DNA of 64,000 nt, from the NCBI GenBank assembly GCA_019218315.1, contig JAHUUI010000002.1, forward strand, positions 248,001 to 312,000. Reading direction: 5' to 3'. Shown piece by piece: positions 11,158 to 20,799 of this stretch. The stretch comes from Cardiobacteriaceae bacterium TAE3-ERU3. GTDB lineage: Bacteria; Pseudomonadota; Gammaproteobacteria; Cardiobacteriales; Cardiobacteriaceae. The notes below the pieces were generated by a model that was not told the DNA's origin, made no database searches, and saw only the letters and a list, made by a program, of their open reading frames with translations. Within the stretch, counting starts at the first letter, position 1. Every line of letters begins with the position of its first letter. Position numbers and translations under genes: made by a program.

Positions 11158-11799
11158 TCAAGAAATGCTCGGAAATAATTCGTTCATTAACTGCGGTTGC
11201 CCGCCAAACTGGCGCAGAATATCAAGCTGAACGTCCATACGGACTTTGGCAAGAGAATCGACAGTTATTTTTTCATCAGGCAACGTGACCAAAAATGGTT
11301 CAAAGGCATACATTTCATCTGGTTTTAGCTCACCAAGTTTTGCCAATGCTTGAAGAAATAATGGTTTCCCATCATAATTTCTAAAGTCGTATCGCTCGTC
11401 ATCGCCACATAATCTGGTACCAACGGAAATATCAGCATCCTCTTCGCTTTGTCGCTTGAGAATTTTTTTCTCGTCTGCCCATAGTGATTGCTGCTGGGGC
11501 ATGACGTCAATGAATTGTCGGCTGTGCTGACCATAGAGCAGTAACTCACCGAAAGCAGTACGTGCATAGCAGTGGAAGGTATCCAGTTCAGCGCATCTAC
11601 AGCCTTCGAACCATGTCTCGACCATGGCATCATAATCGTCAGGGTTAACCAGCCACAGCAGACCATTACGGAAACTGCACCAACCCAGTTCCCGCCAAAA
11701 ATACAGCAGGCGGTTGGGTAAAATACCTGTCCATTTGTCGATGGTTTCCTGACTGACCGGCATAGAGGAAGTTGGTTGCCCCGCTTGTGTAATAACCAT
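11158..11799 (-). CDS. GAD-like / DUF1851 (Tdi1-type) immunity-like protein, 5' end possibly frameshifted
   Basis: Residues about 10-90 resemble the GAD-like domain (SQETIDKWTGILPNRLLYFW, then GLLWLVNPDDY). The C-terminal half resembles DUF1851/Tdi1_C (LFLQALAKLGELKPDEMYAFEP and LAKVRMDVQLDILRQFGG). Proteins of this family occur as immunity partners of type VI or contact-dependent effectors. No toxin gene is next to it, so it would be an orphan. The open frame starts at an ATG at 11799 with no upstream Shine-Dalgarno. A better family N-terminus (MNRDVTELDIAKLEW) begins at 11840 in another frame, and one extra base near 11790-11796 would join the two. The family call is fairly sure; its role is inference. 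Confidence 0.7.
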   Translation of the reverse strand: MVITQAGQPTSSMPVSQETIDKWTGILPNRLLYFWRELGWCSFRNGLLWLVNPDDYDAMVETWFEGCRCAELDTFHCYARTAFGELLLYGQHSRQFIDVMPQQQSLWADEKKILKRQSEEDADISVGTRLCGDDERYDFRNYDGKPLFLQALAKLGELKPDEMYAFEPFLVTLPDEKITVDSLAKVRMDVQLDILRQFGGQPQLMNELFPSIS

Positions 11800-11949
11800 T
11801 CAAGCTTGGCTATATCCAGTTCTGTTACGTCTCGATTCATATTGGACTCTCTCTTGTTTTCCTATTTTTATAGGCTGATTGCCATAAGGCGCGCAAAACC
11901 AATAAACAACAAAATGATACCTTGTTATGCGCAGTACACTCTACCAAGA

Positions 11950-12879
11950 TCAAGAGGTTTTGTGTTTACGGCGGTATTTGACCATCGCACGGGTAATGAG
12001 CGGCATCATATACATCGGTAATTGTAATGCGCCGATCAGCGGTAAATAGATGCTGCCGAGGAATGGGCCGGCAATGGTGTAGGTGAGTAATACGTTGCGG
12101 CTGCCGCTGGCAATTGCTGCCGGAAAGGCTTCAGCATCACCACCACGGCGGTAAAGCAGATAACCAGCAGCAAATGCACCTATGCTTAAGCACATGGCAA
12201 TTGCCAGTAGCAAACTGGCGAAGCCGCTATCATGGTTAAAAGTCTGGCGGAATGCCGCAGTCAAGCCGAAGGGGAAAGCAAACACCAGCACCACAGTCAA
12301 TTGTGAGACGGGTGGATATATGCGCTCAAGAATATGCTCATTGATGTAATGGCGCGCCAAGGTCGCGAGTAGCATTGGCCCGACGATATAAATCAGCAGG
12401 CGACGCACGTAAAGCGCGAGATCAATGCTCGCACCGTCACCACGAAACAGCCACAGCACGACCAATAGAACCAGCGGCATCAGCAATGTTGCGGCAATGG
12501 TATTTGCCATCGCCTGCAATGCATCATAGCCGACCGACTTAACCAGTGCACCAGTCGCAAATAGCGGTGCAGTCGCGGTGATCGCAGCGATCGCGAGCAA
12601 CAAATCATCGCGAGCGCCAAGCACCCATGCGATGCCGGTAAATACCACGCACATGACGATGGTATGCACAACGGCAAATCCCCACACATGCCCGGCAACC
12701 AAACGCCTGACCAGTTGACGCTGATTGATGCCAAGCAAGGTAAAGAACATCAGAAAAAACAGGATATAGGGCAATACAGGCAATAGCTGCGCAGCAATAT
12801 CCGGTAATGCAAAGCCCAATCCACAAAAAACCAACATCAATATCGGGCTATGTCGTGCCAGCCACTGCAATACTCTCAT
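11950..12879 (-). CDS. Bile acid:sodium symporter (BASS) family transporter
   Basis: A polytopic inner-membrane protein of about 309 residues with some nine or ten hydrophobic segments in the BASS/SBF arrangement. Features include the GFALPDIAAQLLPVLPYILFF entry helices, a conserved central stretch ITATAPLFATGALVKSVG, and LASGSRN-like IASGSRNVLLTYTIAGP near the end. Relatives move organic anions with sodium; the substrate is not predictable here. I prefer the second of two tandem ATGs (12879) because GAGAAG lies 6 bases before it. It is a single gene with no obvious operon partner. Confidence 0.8.
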   Translation of the reverse strand: MRVLQWLARHSPILMLVFCGLGFALPDIAAQLLPVLPYILFFLMFFTLLGINQRQLVRRLVAGHVWGFAVVHTIVMCVVFTGIAWVLGARDDLLLAIAAITATAPLFATGALVKSVGYDALQAMANTIAATLLMPLVLLVVLWLFRGDGASIDLALYVRRLLIYIVGPMLLATLARHYINEHILERIYPPVSQLTVVLVFAFPFGLTAAFRQTFNHDSGFASLLLAIAMCLSIGAFAAGYLLYRRGGDAEAFPAAIASGSRNVLLTYTIAGPFLGSIYLPLIGALQLPMYMMPLITRAMVKYRRKHKTS

Positions 12880-13055
12880 CATTATCTTCTCTATACATTA
12901 ATATTATTAAAATAATAAGTTATGCCTATTTTTTTAGCAAGATACGCGTACTCTCTATAGTATGAATATCTGCGACACAGGCACAACACATTAAAGGGGG
13001 TTCCTTATTTTATATTTTGCTTACGTTTTCCGTATTTTATTGAAAATAAAATCAG

Positions 13056-13090
13056 AAAAGCCCCTGTAACAACAAGCTACAGAGGCTTTT
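13056..13090 (-). terminator. Intrinsic terminator of msrAB
   Basis: Reading the minus strand, AAAAGCC and CTGTA (with one C/A mismatch between them) form a 12-pair stem with the segment at 13056-13068. The loop is about nine bases and a T-rich tract follows. It starts about 20 bases after the msrAB stop. Confidence 0.65.
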
Positions 13091-13110
13091 ATCAAATCAG
13101 AATAGTGAGC

Positions 13111-14703
13111 TTAGTTAACGGCATCGCCGCGAAGCACGGCTGCTTTCAAATGACCATAGCCTTGCTCATCCATTTGCGCCAATGGTACGAAGCGCAAGCT
13201 TGCACCATTGATGCAATAACGCAACCCGCCTTTGTCTTGCGGTCCATCATTGAATACGTGACCAAGGTGCGCATCGGCCACACGGCTACGCACTTCCACG
13301 CGGTGCATGTTAAATGCGTTGTCATCGTGCTCGGTAACAACTTCATCGACGATCGGGCGAGTAAAACTTGGCCAACCGCAGCCAGAATCATACTTGTCAG
13401 CCGAACTGAACAGTGGCTCACCACTAACGATATCAACATAAATACCCGGCTCGAACAGGTGATCGTATTCATGACTGAATGCACGCTCAGTAGCATTTTT
13501 CTGCGTCACATCGTAGGACAATGCTCCCAAGCGCTGACGAATCGTTTCTGCATCTGGCTTGCTGTAGCGGCTAGCATCAACTGTGATTTCTTCCGCAGAT
13601 ACCGGTTGGGCTGATGTGGTTGAATTTTCCAACGGAATATCTGCTTTTGATACATCGATGTGGCAATAGCCGTTCGGGTTCTTGGCAAGATAGTCCTGAT
13701 GGTACTCTTCAGCTTTGTAGAAAGCAGTGAGTGGTTCATTTTCAACGACCAACGGCTTGCTGTATTTTTCCTGCTCTGCTTTCAGCGCAGCAGCGACGAT
13801 ATCCGCTTCGGCTGGATCAGTGTAAAACACACCAGTGCGGTATTGGGTACCGTGATCGTTGCCCTGACGATTAAGCGTGGTCGGATCGACGACGCGGAAG
13901 TAATATTGCAGGATGTCTTCAAGGCTGATGCGGTCGGCGTCATAAGTCACTTCGACGGTTTCCGCATGACCGGTATTATTGCGTACAACTTGCTGATAAG
14001 TTGGGTCTTCAGTATGGCCATTGGCGTAGCCGGAAACAGCGTCTATAACGCCGGGAATACGCTCGAAATATGCCTCAAGCCCCCAAAAACAGCCGCCTGC
14101 AAGATAGATTTTCTTGGCATTCATTACTTTTGCCTCTTGTTGATCAGATTTAGGTTGATAAAAAGATTTAGCTGCGGCAAGTGATTGATCCGGGTTATTA
14201 ACCAGCATCAATGCTTGTTCTTTGGTGAGGTTGCCTTTGTGCAACTTGACCAGCTTGCCATTAGTACCGACCAACGCCCAACTCGGATAGACAGCGACGC
14301 CAATCTGGCGTGTCAGCTCACCACCATCATTGAGCAAAACGGGTAAGTCAGGATAAGACAAACCGCTGTACCATTCGATAAAGTCGCTGTTATTTTTTTC
14401 ACTGAGATAGCCTGGGGAAGCAACGCTGACGATATTTACATCTGCAAAAGCCGGATCTTTACGCCATTCTTCAGTTTCAGCCAAAGTTGCAAGGCACAAT
14501 GGGCACCAGCTCGCCCAGAATTTAACAAGCGTCGGCTTGCTGTTGTCAAACAGATTATCTTGCGCTGCATTCGGTGCGGATGGCAATGCACGTAGTTCCT
14601 TGCCAACATTACCCGGCAACAAACCTGAATTACCGCTAGATACGGCAAAAGCCAGTGCTGCACAACACAGTACGGCGCATGCTATGGTGATTATTTTACG
14701 CAT
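13111..14703 (-). CDS. msrAB: Thioredoxin-MsrA-MsrB fusion, periplasmic methionine sulfoxide reductase (PilB-like)
   Basis: A three-domain repair enzyme for oxidised methionine, with the layout of Neisseria PilB/MsrAB. A signal sequence or anchor ([20 protein letters not shown]) is followed by a thioredoxin/TlpA-like domain with active site CPLC in [12 protein letters not shown]. MsrA follows from about residue 205, with [11 protein letters not shown] giving the catalytic cysteine. MsrB lies from about residue 380, with CGWPSF and [11 protein letters not shown] (catalytic cysteine) and the zinc-type or structural Cys of its fold. The start at 14703 is preferred over 14718 because the signal peptide begins there and a GGA lies upstream. 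The 530-residue length is close to the Neisseria protein. Confidence 0.94.
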   Translation of the reverse strand: MRKIITIACAVLCCAALAFAVSSGNSGLLPGNVGKELRALPSAPNAAQDNLFDNSKPTLVKFWASWCPLCLATLAETEEWRKDPAFADVNIVSVASPGYLSEKNNSDFIEWYSGLSYPDLPVLLNDGGELTRQIGVAVYPSWALVGTNGKLVKLHKGNLTKEQALMLVNNPDQSLAAAKSFYQPKSDQQEAKVMNAKKIYLAGGCFWGLEAYFERIPGVIDAVSGYANGHTEDPTYQQVVRNNTGHAETVEVTYDADRISLEDILQYYFRVVDPTTLNRQGNDHGTQYRTGVFYTDPAEADIVAAALKAEQEKYSKPLVVENEPLTAFYKAEEYHQDYLAKNPNGYCHIDVSKADIPLENSTTSAQPVSAEEITVDASRYSKPDAETIRQRLGALSYDVTQKNATERAFSHEYDHLFEPGIYVDIVSGEPLFSSADKYDSGCGWPSFTRPIVDEVVTEHDDNAFNMHRVEVRSRVADAHLGHVFNDGPQDKGGLRYCINGASLRFVPLAQMDEQGYGHLKAAVLRGDAVN

Positions 14704-14740
14704 GGTGGTTCCAGTCATTAGAAAAACATGAGGTTATCAC

Positions 14741-14768
14741 AGTATTCATTTTATTTTTCATGAATACT
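14741..14768. repeat. Nine-base perfect inverted repeat across the dnaE stop
   Basis: AGTATTCAT (14741-14749) and ATGAATACT (14760-14768) are perfect inverted copies around a 10-base T-rich loop. The repeat covers the dnaE stop codon and lies about 38 bases before the msrAB start. It lacks a following U tract on the minus strand, so it is not a textbook terminator there. It could protect the 3' end of the long bamA-dnaE mRNA; that is inference. Confidence 0.4.
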
Positions 14769-17700
14769 TACAAATAATCCGGTCATGCCCAAACCAATCT
14801 TGCAGCTGCCTCAAGCGCACTTCATCAAAATCAAAGCGCCCGGGTATGCGCAACTCTGCTTGCGCCTCAACATCTCGTGCTGCAAAGTTGAGCGTCAACC
14901 CAGCACCCGGCTGCTCTTGGTCTTCAACCTGGTTAGCTTCAAGCAGACTACAAAATGCTTCCCATACACCAGCACTGTGATCACAATCAATCACGATCTT
15001 GCTCAGTAGCGCATACTGCGCTTCTTCGATTGTCCAGATTTTTTGCGCAGTTATGCGCCATTCATCTTTGAAATGAGCAAATTCTGCCTTGGCATCAATG
15101 ATGAGCACTGCATCTTGCTGCAATAGATGATCTGCCTCATTTGCTAAATCACCAAATACGGATATTTCTCTTCGCCCTGAGCGATCATCAAGGGTAATAA
15201 AAGCCATTGGGTGACCCTTTTTACTGGTCATTTTACGCGCCTCAGTCACCAAGCCACCCAGCCGCAATGAGATACCATCGCCACGACGGTGTGGCTTAAC
15301 CCATTGCTCAATATCTTCAGCGAGATCGCCGAGTTGATAGCTGCAAATATCTTGCAAGACGCCCCGCACAGCGTTAATTGGGTGATCACTCAAGAACAAG
15401 CCCAGCGCTTCCTTTTCATACTCCAGCTGCTCACGGCTTTCCCATGCTGCATCTTTGGATATATCGAGAATACTGGTTGCTGACTCATCACCACCGTCAG
15501 TAAACAAGCCAAACATGTCTTTTTGGTGGTGCTTTTGATTCTTATGATGCTGCTCAGCCAGCTTAATCGCCTGCGGAATAGCAGCGAACAATCCACCGCG
15601 ATTAGGCTCGATAAAATCAAATGCGCCACAGCGGACAAGTGTTTCAAGGGTTTTTTTATTGAGCTTTTTGAGGTCTATTCGCTGACACAGATCAAGCAAG
15701 GATTTAAATTCGCCACCCGCCTTGCGTTCATCAAGCAGCACATTAACCGCTGCTTGACCAACGCCCTTGACTGCACCCAAACCATAGATAATTTCGCCTT
15801 GTTCACTAACCGAAAATGCATACTGAGAACGGTTGATACATGGCGGTAATACTTCAATGCCCATCTCTTGGCACTCATCGATCATCATCACGATCTTATC
15901 AGTCGAGTCCATTTCCGAGGTCAAAACTGCTGCCATCAGCTCAGCCGGATAATGTGCTTTTAGCCATGCCGTCTGATAGGCAAGCAAGGCATAGGCCGCT
16001 GAGTGGGACTTATTAAATCCGTACTCGGCAAATTTCGCCATCAAGTCAAAAATTTCGGTCGCAGTCTGTTGTAGTACGCCACTTTCAACGGCACGTGCAA
16101 CGAAGATACCGCGCTGCTCATCCATAACTTCCGCTTTTTTCTTACCCATCGCACGGCGCAGCATATCCGCTTCACCGAGGCTATAGCTAGCGAGCGTCTG
16201 CGCAACCTGCATAACCTGCTCCTGATACACCATAACTCCGTATGTGGTATCGAGGATCGGCTCTAGCGCTGGGTGTGGATAAACGACTTTAGCCAGCCCG
16301 TGCTTACGGTTGATGAAGTCATCCACCATGCCTGATTGCAGAGGTCCGGGTCGGAACAGTGCCACCAATGCGATGATGTCTTCAAAGGTATCCGGTTGCA
16401 GCTTGCGAATCAGCTCTTTCATACCGCGCGATTCAAGCTGGAAGACGGCTGTCGTCTTGCACGACTTGAGCAAGGCAAACGCCTTCGGGTCATCCAGCGG
16501 TAGGCTAATAATGTCGAGCGGTGGCTGCCCTTCGCGCGCACGGCTGGTATTGACGAACGCCACCGCCCAATCAATAACCGTTAGGGTACGCAAGCCAAGG
16601 AAGTCGAACTTGACCAATCCGGCTGCTTCAATGTCGTCTTTATCAAACTGCGAGCTGATATTGCCGCCGGCGTGTTCGGTATAAACTGCAGAGTAATCAC
16701 TGATTTTACTCGGTGCAATAACCACACCACCGGCGTGCTTACCAACGTTACGCGCCAAGCCTTCAAGCTTCAGTGCAATATCGAGCAATGCACGGGTTTC
16801 TTCATTGTTCTCGTACTGCTCGATCAACCCGGGCGAAACCATATCCGGCTTTTCCTGACTTTTCGCGGTACGGCCAAGCGCATCTGGCAAGGTCACGCCG
16901 AGTACGGTAGGAATCAACTTGGCAATGCCGTCCACTACCGGATACGACATCCCCAACACACGACCAACATCACGCACCACCGCTTTCGCAGCCATCGTAC
17001 CGTGTGTTGCAATCTGCGACACTTTTTCACGACCGTATTTCTGCGCGACGTAATCAATAACGGCATCGCGCTTTTCCATACAGAAATCGACGTCGAAATC
17101 CGGCATCGAAACACGCTCAGGGTTAAGGAAGCGCTCAAAGAGCAGGTCATACTCAAGAGGATCAAGGTCAGTGATCTTTAGCGCGTAGGCAACTAGAGAA
17201 CCAGCACCGGAGCCACGCCCCGGGCCAACTGGAATATCGTGATCTTTTGCCCATTGGATAAAGTCGGCAACAATCAGGAAGTAGCCAGGGAAACCCATGT
17301 CGCAGATAACACCCAATTCAATATCGAGGCGCTTTTGATAAATAGGCCTCGCCGCATCACGCTCAGCTTGATCGGCAAATAATTGCTCAAGGCGCAACTC
17401 AAGCCCACGGTGGGACTCTTCGTGCAAGTACTCCTCAATCGTCTGCCCCGGTGGAATCGGGAAATCGGGCAGTACGTTTTTACCCAGTGTCAGCTCAAGA
17501 TTACAGCGCTCAGCAATTGCCACACTGTTTGCAAGCAAAGTCGGAGCATCCGCAAAGGTTTCGCGCATATCCGCGCAGCTGGTAAAGTAGTTTTGCTCGG
17601 TGTAGTTGTGTGGCCTACGCGTATCTTCAACCTGATAACCGCTACTGATACACACCCGCGCTTCATGGACGTCATAGTCCTCACTGCTTGAAAAACAGGC

Positions 17701-18303
17701 CAAATTGGTCGCGACTGCAGCAATACCCAGTTTGTTGCCAAGGCGCTGACATGCATTCATATAAGCCTGCTCGCCGGGCTTGCCAAGGCGGGCAACTTGC
17801 AGATAATAATTCTCACCAAATACGGATTGCCAATGATGCAAGCGCGCCTCAGCTGCAACCTCATCACCCTTGCTGATCAGCGCGGCAATATCACCATCCA
17901 TCGCACCACTCAGAGCAATTAACCCTTCGCATTGTTCTTGCGTCAAGCGCGACATATTCACAGCCACTTGCCCTTGCGCCTGGTCTTCTTGATAAGCATA
18001 GCTAACCAATTCGCACAAGTGCACAAAACCACGGTGATTTTGCGCAAGCAGTACCATCTGCACAATGCTGCCATCTTCATCACGAAGTGATAAATCACAA
18101 CCAATAATCGGCTTGATGCCGGCTGCGCGAGCCTTTTTGTAGAATTTAATGGCCGCGTAAAGATTATTGCGGTCAGTCAGCGCAATTGCAGAAGCATTTT
18201 CGGCTTGAGCAAGTTTGGTGATTTGCGCAATACGCAAGATGCTGTCACTCAACGAAAATTCGCTGTGTAAGTGCAAGTGGATAAAGTCAGCAGAAGTGGT
18301 CAT
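14758..18303 (-). CDS. dnaE: DNA polymerase III subunit alpha
   Basis: Replicative polymerase subunit, 1181 residues, close to the 1160 of E. coli. Domain order: N-terminal PHP domain (FIHLHLHSEFSLSDS), then the C-family polymerase palm with GPGRGSGAGSLVAYAL and the catalytic aspartates in MPDFDVDFC. FFRPGP-like LFRPGPLQSGMVDDF and YGFNKSHSAAYALLAYQTAWLK come next, followed by a HhH region and an OB domain near the C-terminus (LGGLVTEARKMTSKKGHPM). Its ATG overlaps the rnhB stop by 4 bases, so it is the last gene of the bamA-lpx operon, as in many gammaproteobacteria. Confidence 0.97.
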   Translation of the reverse strand: MTTSADFIHLHLHSEFSLSDSILRIAQITKLAQAENASAIALTDRNNLYAAIKFYKKARAAGIKPIIGCDLSLRDEDGSIVQMVLLAQNHRGFVHLCELVSYAYQEDQAQGQVAVNMSRLTQEQCEGLIALSGAMDGDIAALISKGDEVAAEARLHHWQSVFGENYYLQVARLGKPGEQAYMNACQRLGNKLGIAAVATNLACFSSSEDYDVHEARVCISSGYQVEDTRRPHNYTEQNYFTSCADMRETFADAPTLLANSVAIAERCNLELTLGKNVLPDFPIPPGQTIEEYLHEESHRGLELRLEQLFADQAERDAARPIYQKRLDIELGVICDMGFPGYFLIVADFIQWAKDHDIPVGPGRGSGAGSLVAYALKITDLDPLEYDLLFERFLNPERVSMPDFDVDFCMEKRDAVIDYVAQKYGREKVSQIATHGTMAAKAVVRDVGRVLGMSYPVVDGIAKLIPTVLGVTLPDALGRTAKSQEKPDMVSPGLIEQYENNEETRALLDIALKLEGLARNVGKHAGGVVIAPSKISDYSAVYTEHAGGNISSQFDKDDIEAAGLVKFDFLGLRTLTVIDWAVAFVNTSRAREGQPPLDIISLPLDDPKAFALLKSCKTTAVFQLESRGMKELIRKLQPDTFEDIIALVALFRPGPLQSGMVDDFINRKHGLAKVVYPHPALEPILDTTYGVMVYQEQVMQVAQTLASYSLGEADMLRRAMGKKKAEVMDEQRGIFVARAVESGVLQQTATEIFDLMAKFAEYGFNKSHSAAYALLAYQTAWLKAHYPAELMAAVLTSEMDSTDKIVMMIDECQEMGIEVLPPCINRSQYAFSVSEQGEIIYGLGAVKGVGQAAVNVLLDERKAGGEFKSLLDLCQRIDLKKLNKKTLETLVRCGAFDFIEPNRGGLFAAIPQAIKLAEQHHKNQKHHQKDMFGLFTDGGDESATSILDISKDAAWESREQLEYEKEALGLFLSDHPINAVRGVLQDICSYQLGDLAEDIEQWVKPHRRGDGISLRLGGLVTEARKMTSKKGHPMAFITLDDRSGRREISVFGDLANEADHLLQQDAVLIIDAKAEFAHFKDEWRITAQKIWTIEEAQYALLSKIVIDCDHSAGVWEAFCSLLEANQVEDQEQPGAGLTLNFAARDVEAQAELRIPGRFDFDEVRLRQLQDWFGHDRIICKYS

Positions 18304-18875
18304 AGTTCAAGCGTTGGCTGGGCAGCAATCATTTTAACGGGCGCATAGCTTAGCCGATGCAGCGCACAAATACCATGCGCCTGCATTGCTGTAATGTGCC
18401 CTTTTGTTGGGTAGCCTTTATGTGCAAGCAAGCCATAGTGTGGGTAAATTGCGTCAAGCAATGCCATTTGCCGATCACGCACCACTTTGGCAATGATCGA
18501 AGCTGCTGCAATCGCGGGGACGTCTCGGTCACCACCAACAACAGCGCGCGCCGGTATGTTGATTTGTGGCACAAATTTACCGTCGACCAATACTTCACTT
18601 GGCGTACAGTGCAATGCCAAAACTGCCCGTTTCATTGCCAATAAAGTGGCATGGTGAATATTGAACTGATCAATCTCTTGCGCTGATGCTTGTGCCCAAC
18701 GCCACGCCACGGCCTGAGCGCAAATAGCACTAAATAATTGCTCGCGCCGACGTGCGGTAAGCTTTTTACTGTCAGTAAGGCCCGGTAAATCATAATCTGC
18801 AGGCAAAATCACCGCTGCTGCGACAACATTACCGATCAGTGCACCACGCCCCGCTTCATCAACACCAGCAATCAC
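18300..18875 (-). CDS. rnhB: Ribonuclease HII
   Basis: Removes misincorporated ribonucleotides and RNA from RNA:DNA hybrids. The catalytic DEAGRG motif is present at the start (IAGVDEAGRGALIGNVV). The family usually reads GRGPLAGPV or similar, so the P-to-A change next to the motif is a mild oddity. Other acidic positions lie in LTDSKKL and ALLDAIYPHYGLLAHKGYPT, the latter a conserved family signature. I chose the GTG at 18875, which overlaps the lpxB stop (GTGA); an in-frame GTG at 18890 is the alternative. The product is about 191 residues. It overlaps dnaE by 4 bases. Confidence 0.93.
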   Translation of the reverse strand: MIAGVDEAGRGALIGNVVAAAVILPADYDLPGLTDSKKLTARRREQLFSAICAQAVAWRWAQASAQEIDQFNIHHATLLAMKRAVLALHCTPSEVLVDGKFVPQINIPARAVVGGDRDVPAIAAASIIAKVVRDRQMALLDAIYPHYGLLAHKGYPTKGHITAMQAHGICALHRLSYAPVKMIAAQPTLEL

Positions 18876-20008
18876 AGCGCACCACCACACAATGCGGCAA
18901 TGGCAGCCGCAGCTCGCGCTGAGACATTATCAGGCAGCTGCGCTGCAACCGCAGCCAGCTCAGTACGCTGTGCTGCATGGCTGACGGGATCAGCCAATAA
19001 AGGAAGCAGCGCTGATGCTAACTCTTGGCTATTGCATTCATCCTGAATACATTCACGCACCACATCACGTCCAGCAAGCAAGTTCGGCAACGAAAAGCGA
19101 TCTATTTTAAGCATTCGCTTGGCAATTTGTGCCGTCAGCCATTGTACGCGATACGCAACGACCATCGGTCGCTCAAGCAATGCTGCTTCAAGGGTAATTG
19201 TACCGCTGGTCAATAACAGTGCATCACAAGCACTCATCAAGAGATTACTCGGCGCATCGCTAATACTGATACCTTCATATCCTGCACACTGTTCGGTAAT
19301 GGTCGGTAAAAATTCAGGCAATACGCAAGAAACGACCCCGTGTAGCTCGGGCAATTGTTGCCGCAACTCGGCAAAAGCACATAAATAAACTGGTAAAAGA
19401 CGATTGATTTCACCACTGCGTGAACCGGGGAAAATGCCCAGGCGTAATGTCGCAGGCAAACCAAGCTGCCCTTCGGCTACAGCTTTTTCCATCGGCGCAA
19501 TACGGTCGCGTAAGGTATGGCCAACGCATACCGCACGCACATGGTTACGCTGATAAACAGCAGTCTCGAATGGGAATAAACACAGCACCAAATCAACCGC
19601 CACTTTGATTTTTTCAATGCGCTTTTCTTTCCACGCCCACAATGACGGACTAACATAATGCACCGTCGTCACCCCACGACCACGCATATGCTGTGCGATG
19701 CGCAAATTAAAGTCCGGCGCATCAACGCCTATAAATAAATCGGGCGGATCATCATGCCAGTATTCCAATAAATCACTTTTCAGACGCAATAAATCGGGCA
19801 AATGCTTTAAGACTTCAACCAAACCCATCACCGAAAGGCGGTTAATGTCGGCAAGGCTCTGTAAGCCTGCATTCTGCATCATAGCACCGCCGATACCTGT
19901 AAAACGCACACTCGGCCACAGCTCACGCAGGGCCTCCATTAAAGGCGCTCCTAGCCGATCACCAGACTGTTCACCGGCGATAATTGCGATATGGCGTGGT
20001 GTCTGCAC
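18872..20008 (-). CDS. lpxB: Lipid-A-disaccharide synthase
   Basis: Joins UDP-2,3-diacylglucosamine and lipid X to form the lipid A disaccharide at the inner face of the cytoplasmic membrane. The N-terminal motif is IIAGEQSGDRLGAPLMEAL and the conserved SLSVMGLVEVL-like region reads INRLSVMGLVEVLKHLP. VSPSLWAWKEKR and LGIFPGSRSGEINRLLP are also diagnostic. Length 378 matches the family. It follows lpxA by 14 bases and overlaps rnhB, giving the standard lpxD-fabZ-lpxA-lpxB order. Confidence 0.97.
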   Translation of the reverse strand: MQTPRHIAIIAGEQSGDRLGAPLMEALRELWPSVRFTGIGGAMMQNAGLQSLADINRLSVMGLVEVLKHLPDLLRLKSDLLEYWHDDPPDLFIGVDAPDFNLRIAQHMRGRGVTTVHYVSPSLWAWKEKRIEKIKVAVDLVLCLFPFETAVYQRNHVRAVCVGHTLRDRIAPMEKAVAEGQLGLPATLRLGIFPGSRSGEINRLLPVYLCAFAELRQQLPELHGVVSCVLPEFLPTITEQCAGYEGISISDAPSNLLMSACDALLLTSGTITLEAALLERPMVVAYRVQWLTAQIAKRMLKIDRFSLPNLLAGRDVVRECIQDECNSQELASALLPLLADPVSHAAQRTELAAVAAQLPDNVSARAAAAIAALCGGAL

Positions 20009-20022
20009 TATTACGTTCTGAT

Positions 20023-20799
20023 TTAGCGGATCAAGCCGCGTTTTCCGGTCTCAGCGATAAAATCAGCAATGCACTGCACCACTGGCGCTTCCTTTGCCAG
20101 CTCATTGACAGCCAAACGCGCGTCTTTGAGCAACAGTCCGTCACGATAAATAAGTTTGTGCGCGGCTTTGATCGCATTGACTTCACTCGATTCAAATCCT
20201 TGACGCTTCATACCTTCGAGATTTAATCCCGCAGCTTTAGCCGGCATCCCGGCAACCATCGCATACGGCGGTACATTCTGCTTCACACCTGAAGAAAACG
20301 CACAAATAGCAAGGCGACCGATATGAACAAATTGATAAACCAAAGCATAGCCACCCAGAACAACATAATCATCTATATGCACATGTCCTGCAAGTGAAGC
20401 ATTGTTGGCAAAAATAGTATGATTGCCAATCACACAGTCATGAGCAATGTGAACATAGGCCATGATCCAGTTATTCGACCCGACAACCGTTGTACCACCA
20501 TCCTGAACCGTTCCACGATTAAAAGTACAAAACTCACGAATGGTATTGTGATCACCAATATGCAACCATGTTTCTTCACCTGCATATTTTTTATCTTGTG
20601 GTGCGGCACCAAGCGATGCATATTGATAAATAGTATTGTGTTTACCAATCGTCGTTGGCCCTTCAATCACCACGTGTGGGCCAATTTTTGTGCCACTGTC
20701 GATGCGCACGTCGGCACCGATCACACTATACGCACCTACAGAGACATCATCAGCAAGCTCAGCCTTTGGGTCGATAATTGCGCTGGGGTGAATCATCAC
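20023..20799 (-). CDS. lpxA: Acyl-ACP--UDP-N-acetylglucosamine O-acyltransferase
   Basis: First committed step of lipid A synthesis. The N-terminal part is a left-handed beta-helix of hexapeptide repeats (for example IIDPKAELADDVSVGAYSVI and HNTIREFCTFNRGT); the catalytic histidine lies in the VHIAHDCVIGN region. A helical C-terminal domain follows (EVNAIKAAHKLIYRDGL). The length of 258 fits (E. coli 262). The ATG overlaps the fabZ stop by 4 bases. Confidence 0.97.
   Translation of the reverse strand: MMIHPSAIIDPKAELADDVSVGAYSVIGADVRIDSGTKIGPHVVIEGPTTIGKHNTIYQYASLGAAPQDKKYAGEETWLHIGDHNTIREFCTFNRGTVQDGGTTVVGSNNWIMAYVHIAHDCVIGNHTIFANNASLAGHVHIDDYVVLGGYALVYQFVHIGRLAICAFSSGVKQNVPPYAMVAGMPAKAAGLNLEGMKRQGFESSEVNAIKAAHKLIYRDGLLLKDARLAVNELAKEAPVVQCIADFIAETGKRGLIR

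Noticed and set aside
11325-11840. 171-codon ORF starting MNRDVTELD
   Set aside because: Only its first 15-20 residues fit the GAD-like family; beyond that it is a shadow of the real frame. It is used only as evidence for a frameshift.
13660-14184. 174-codon ORF on the plus strand
   Set aside because: Antisense to the MsrA and thioredoxin domains of msrAB.
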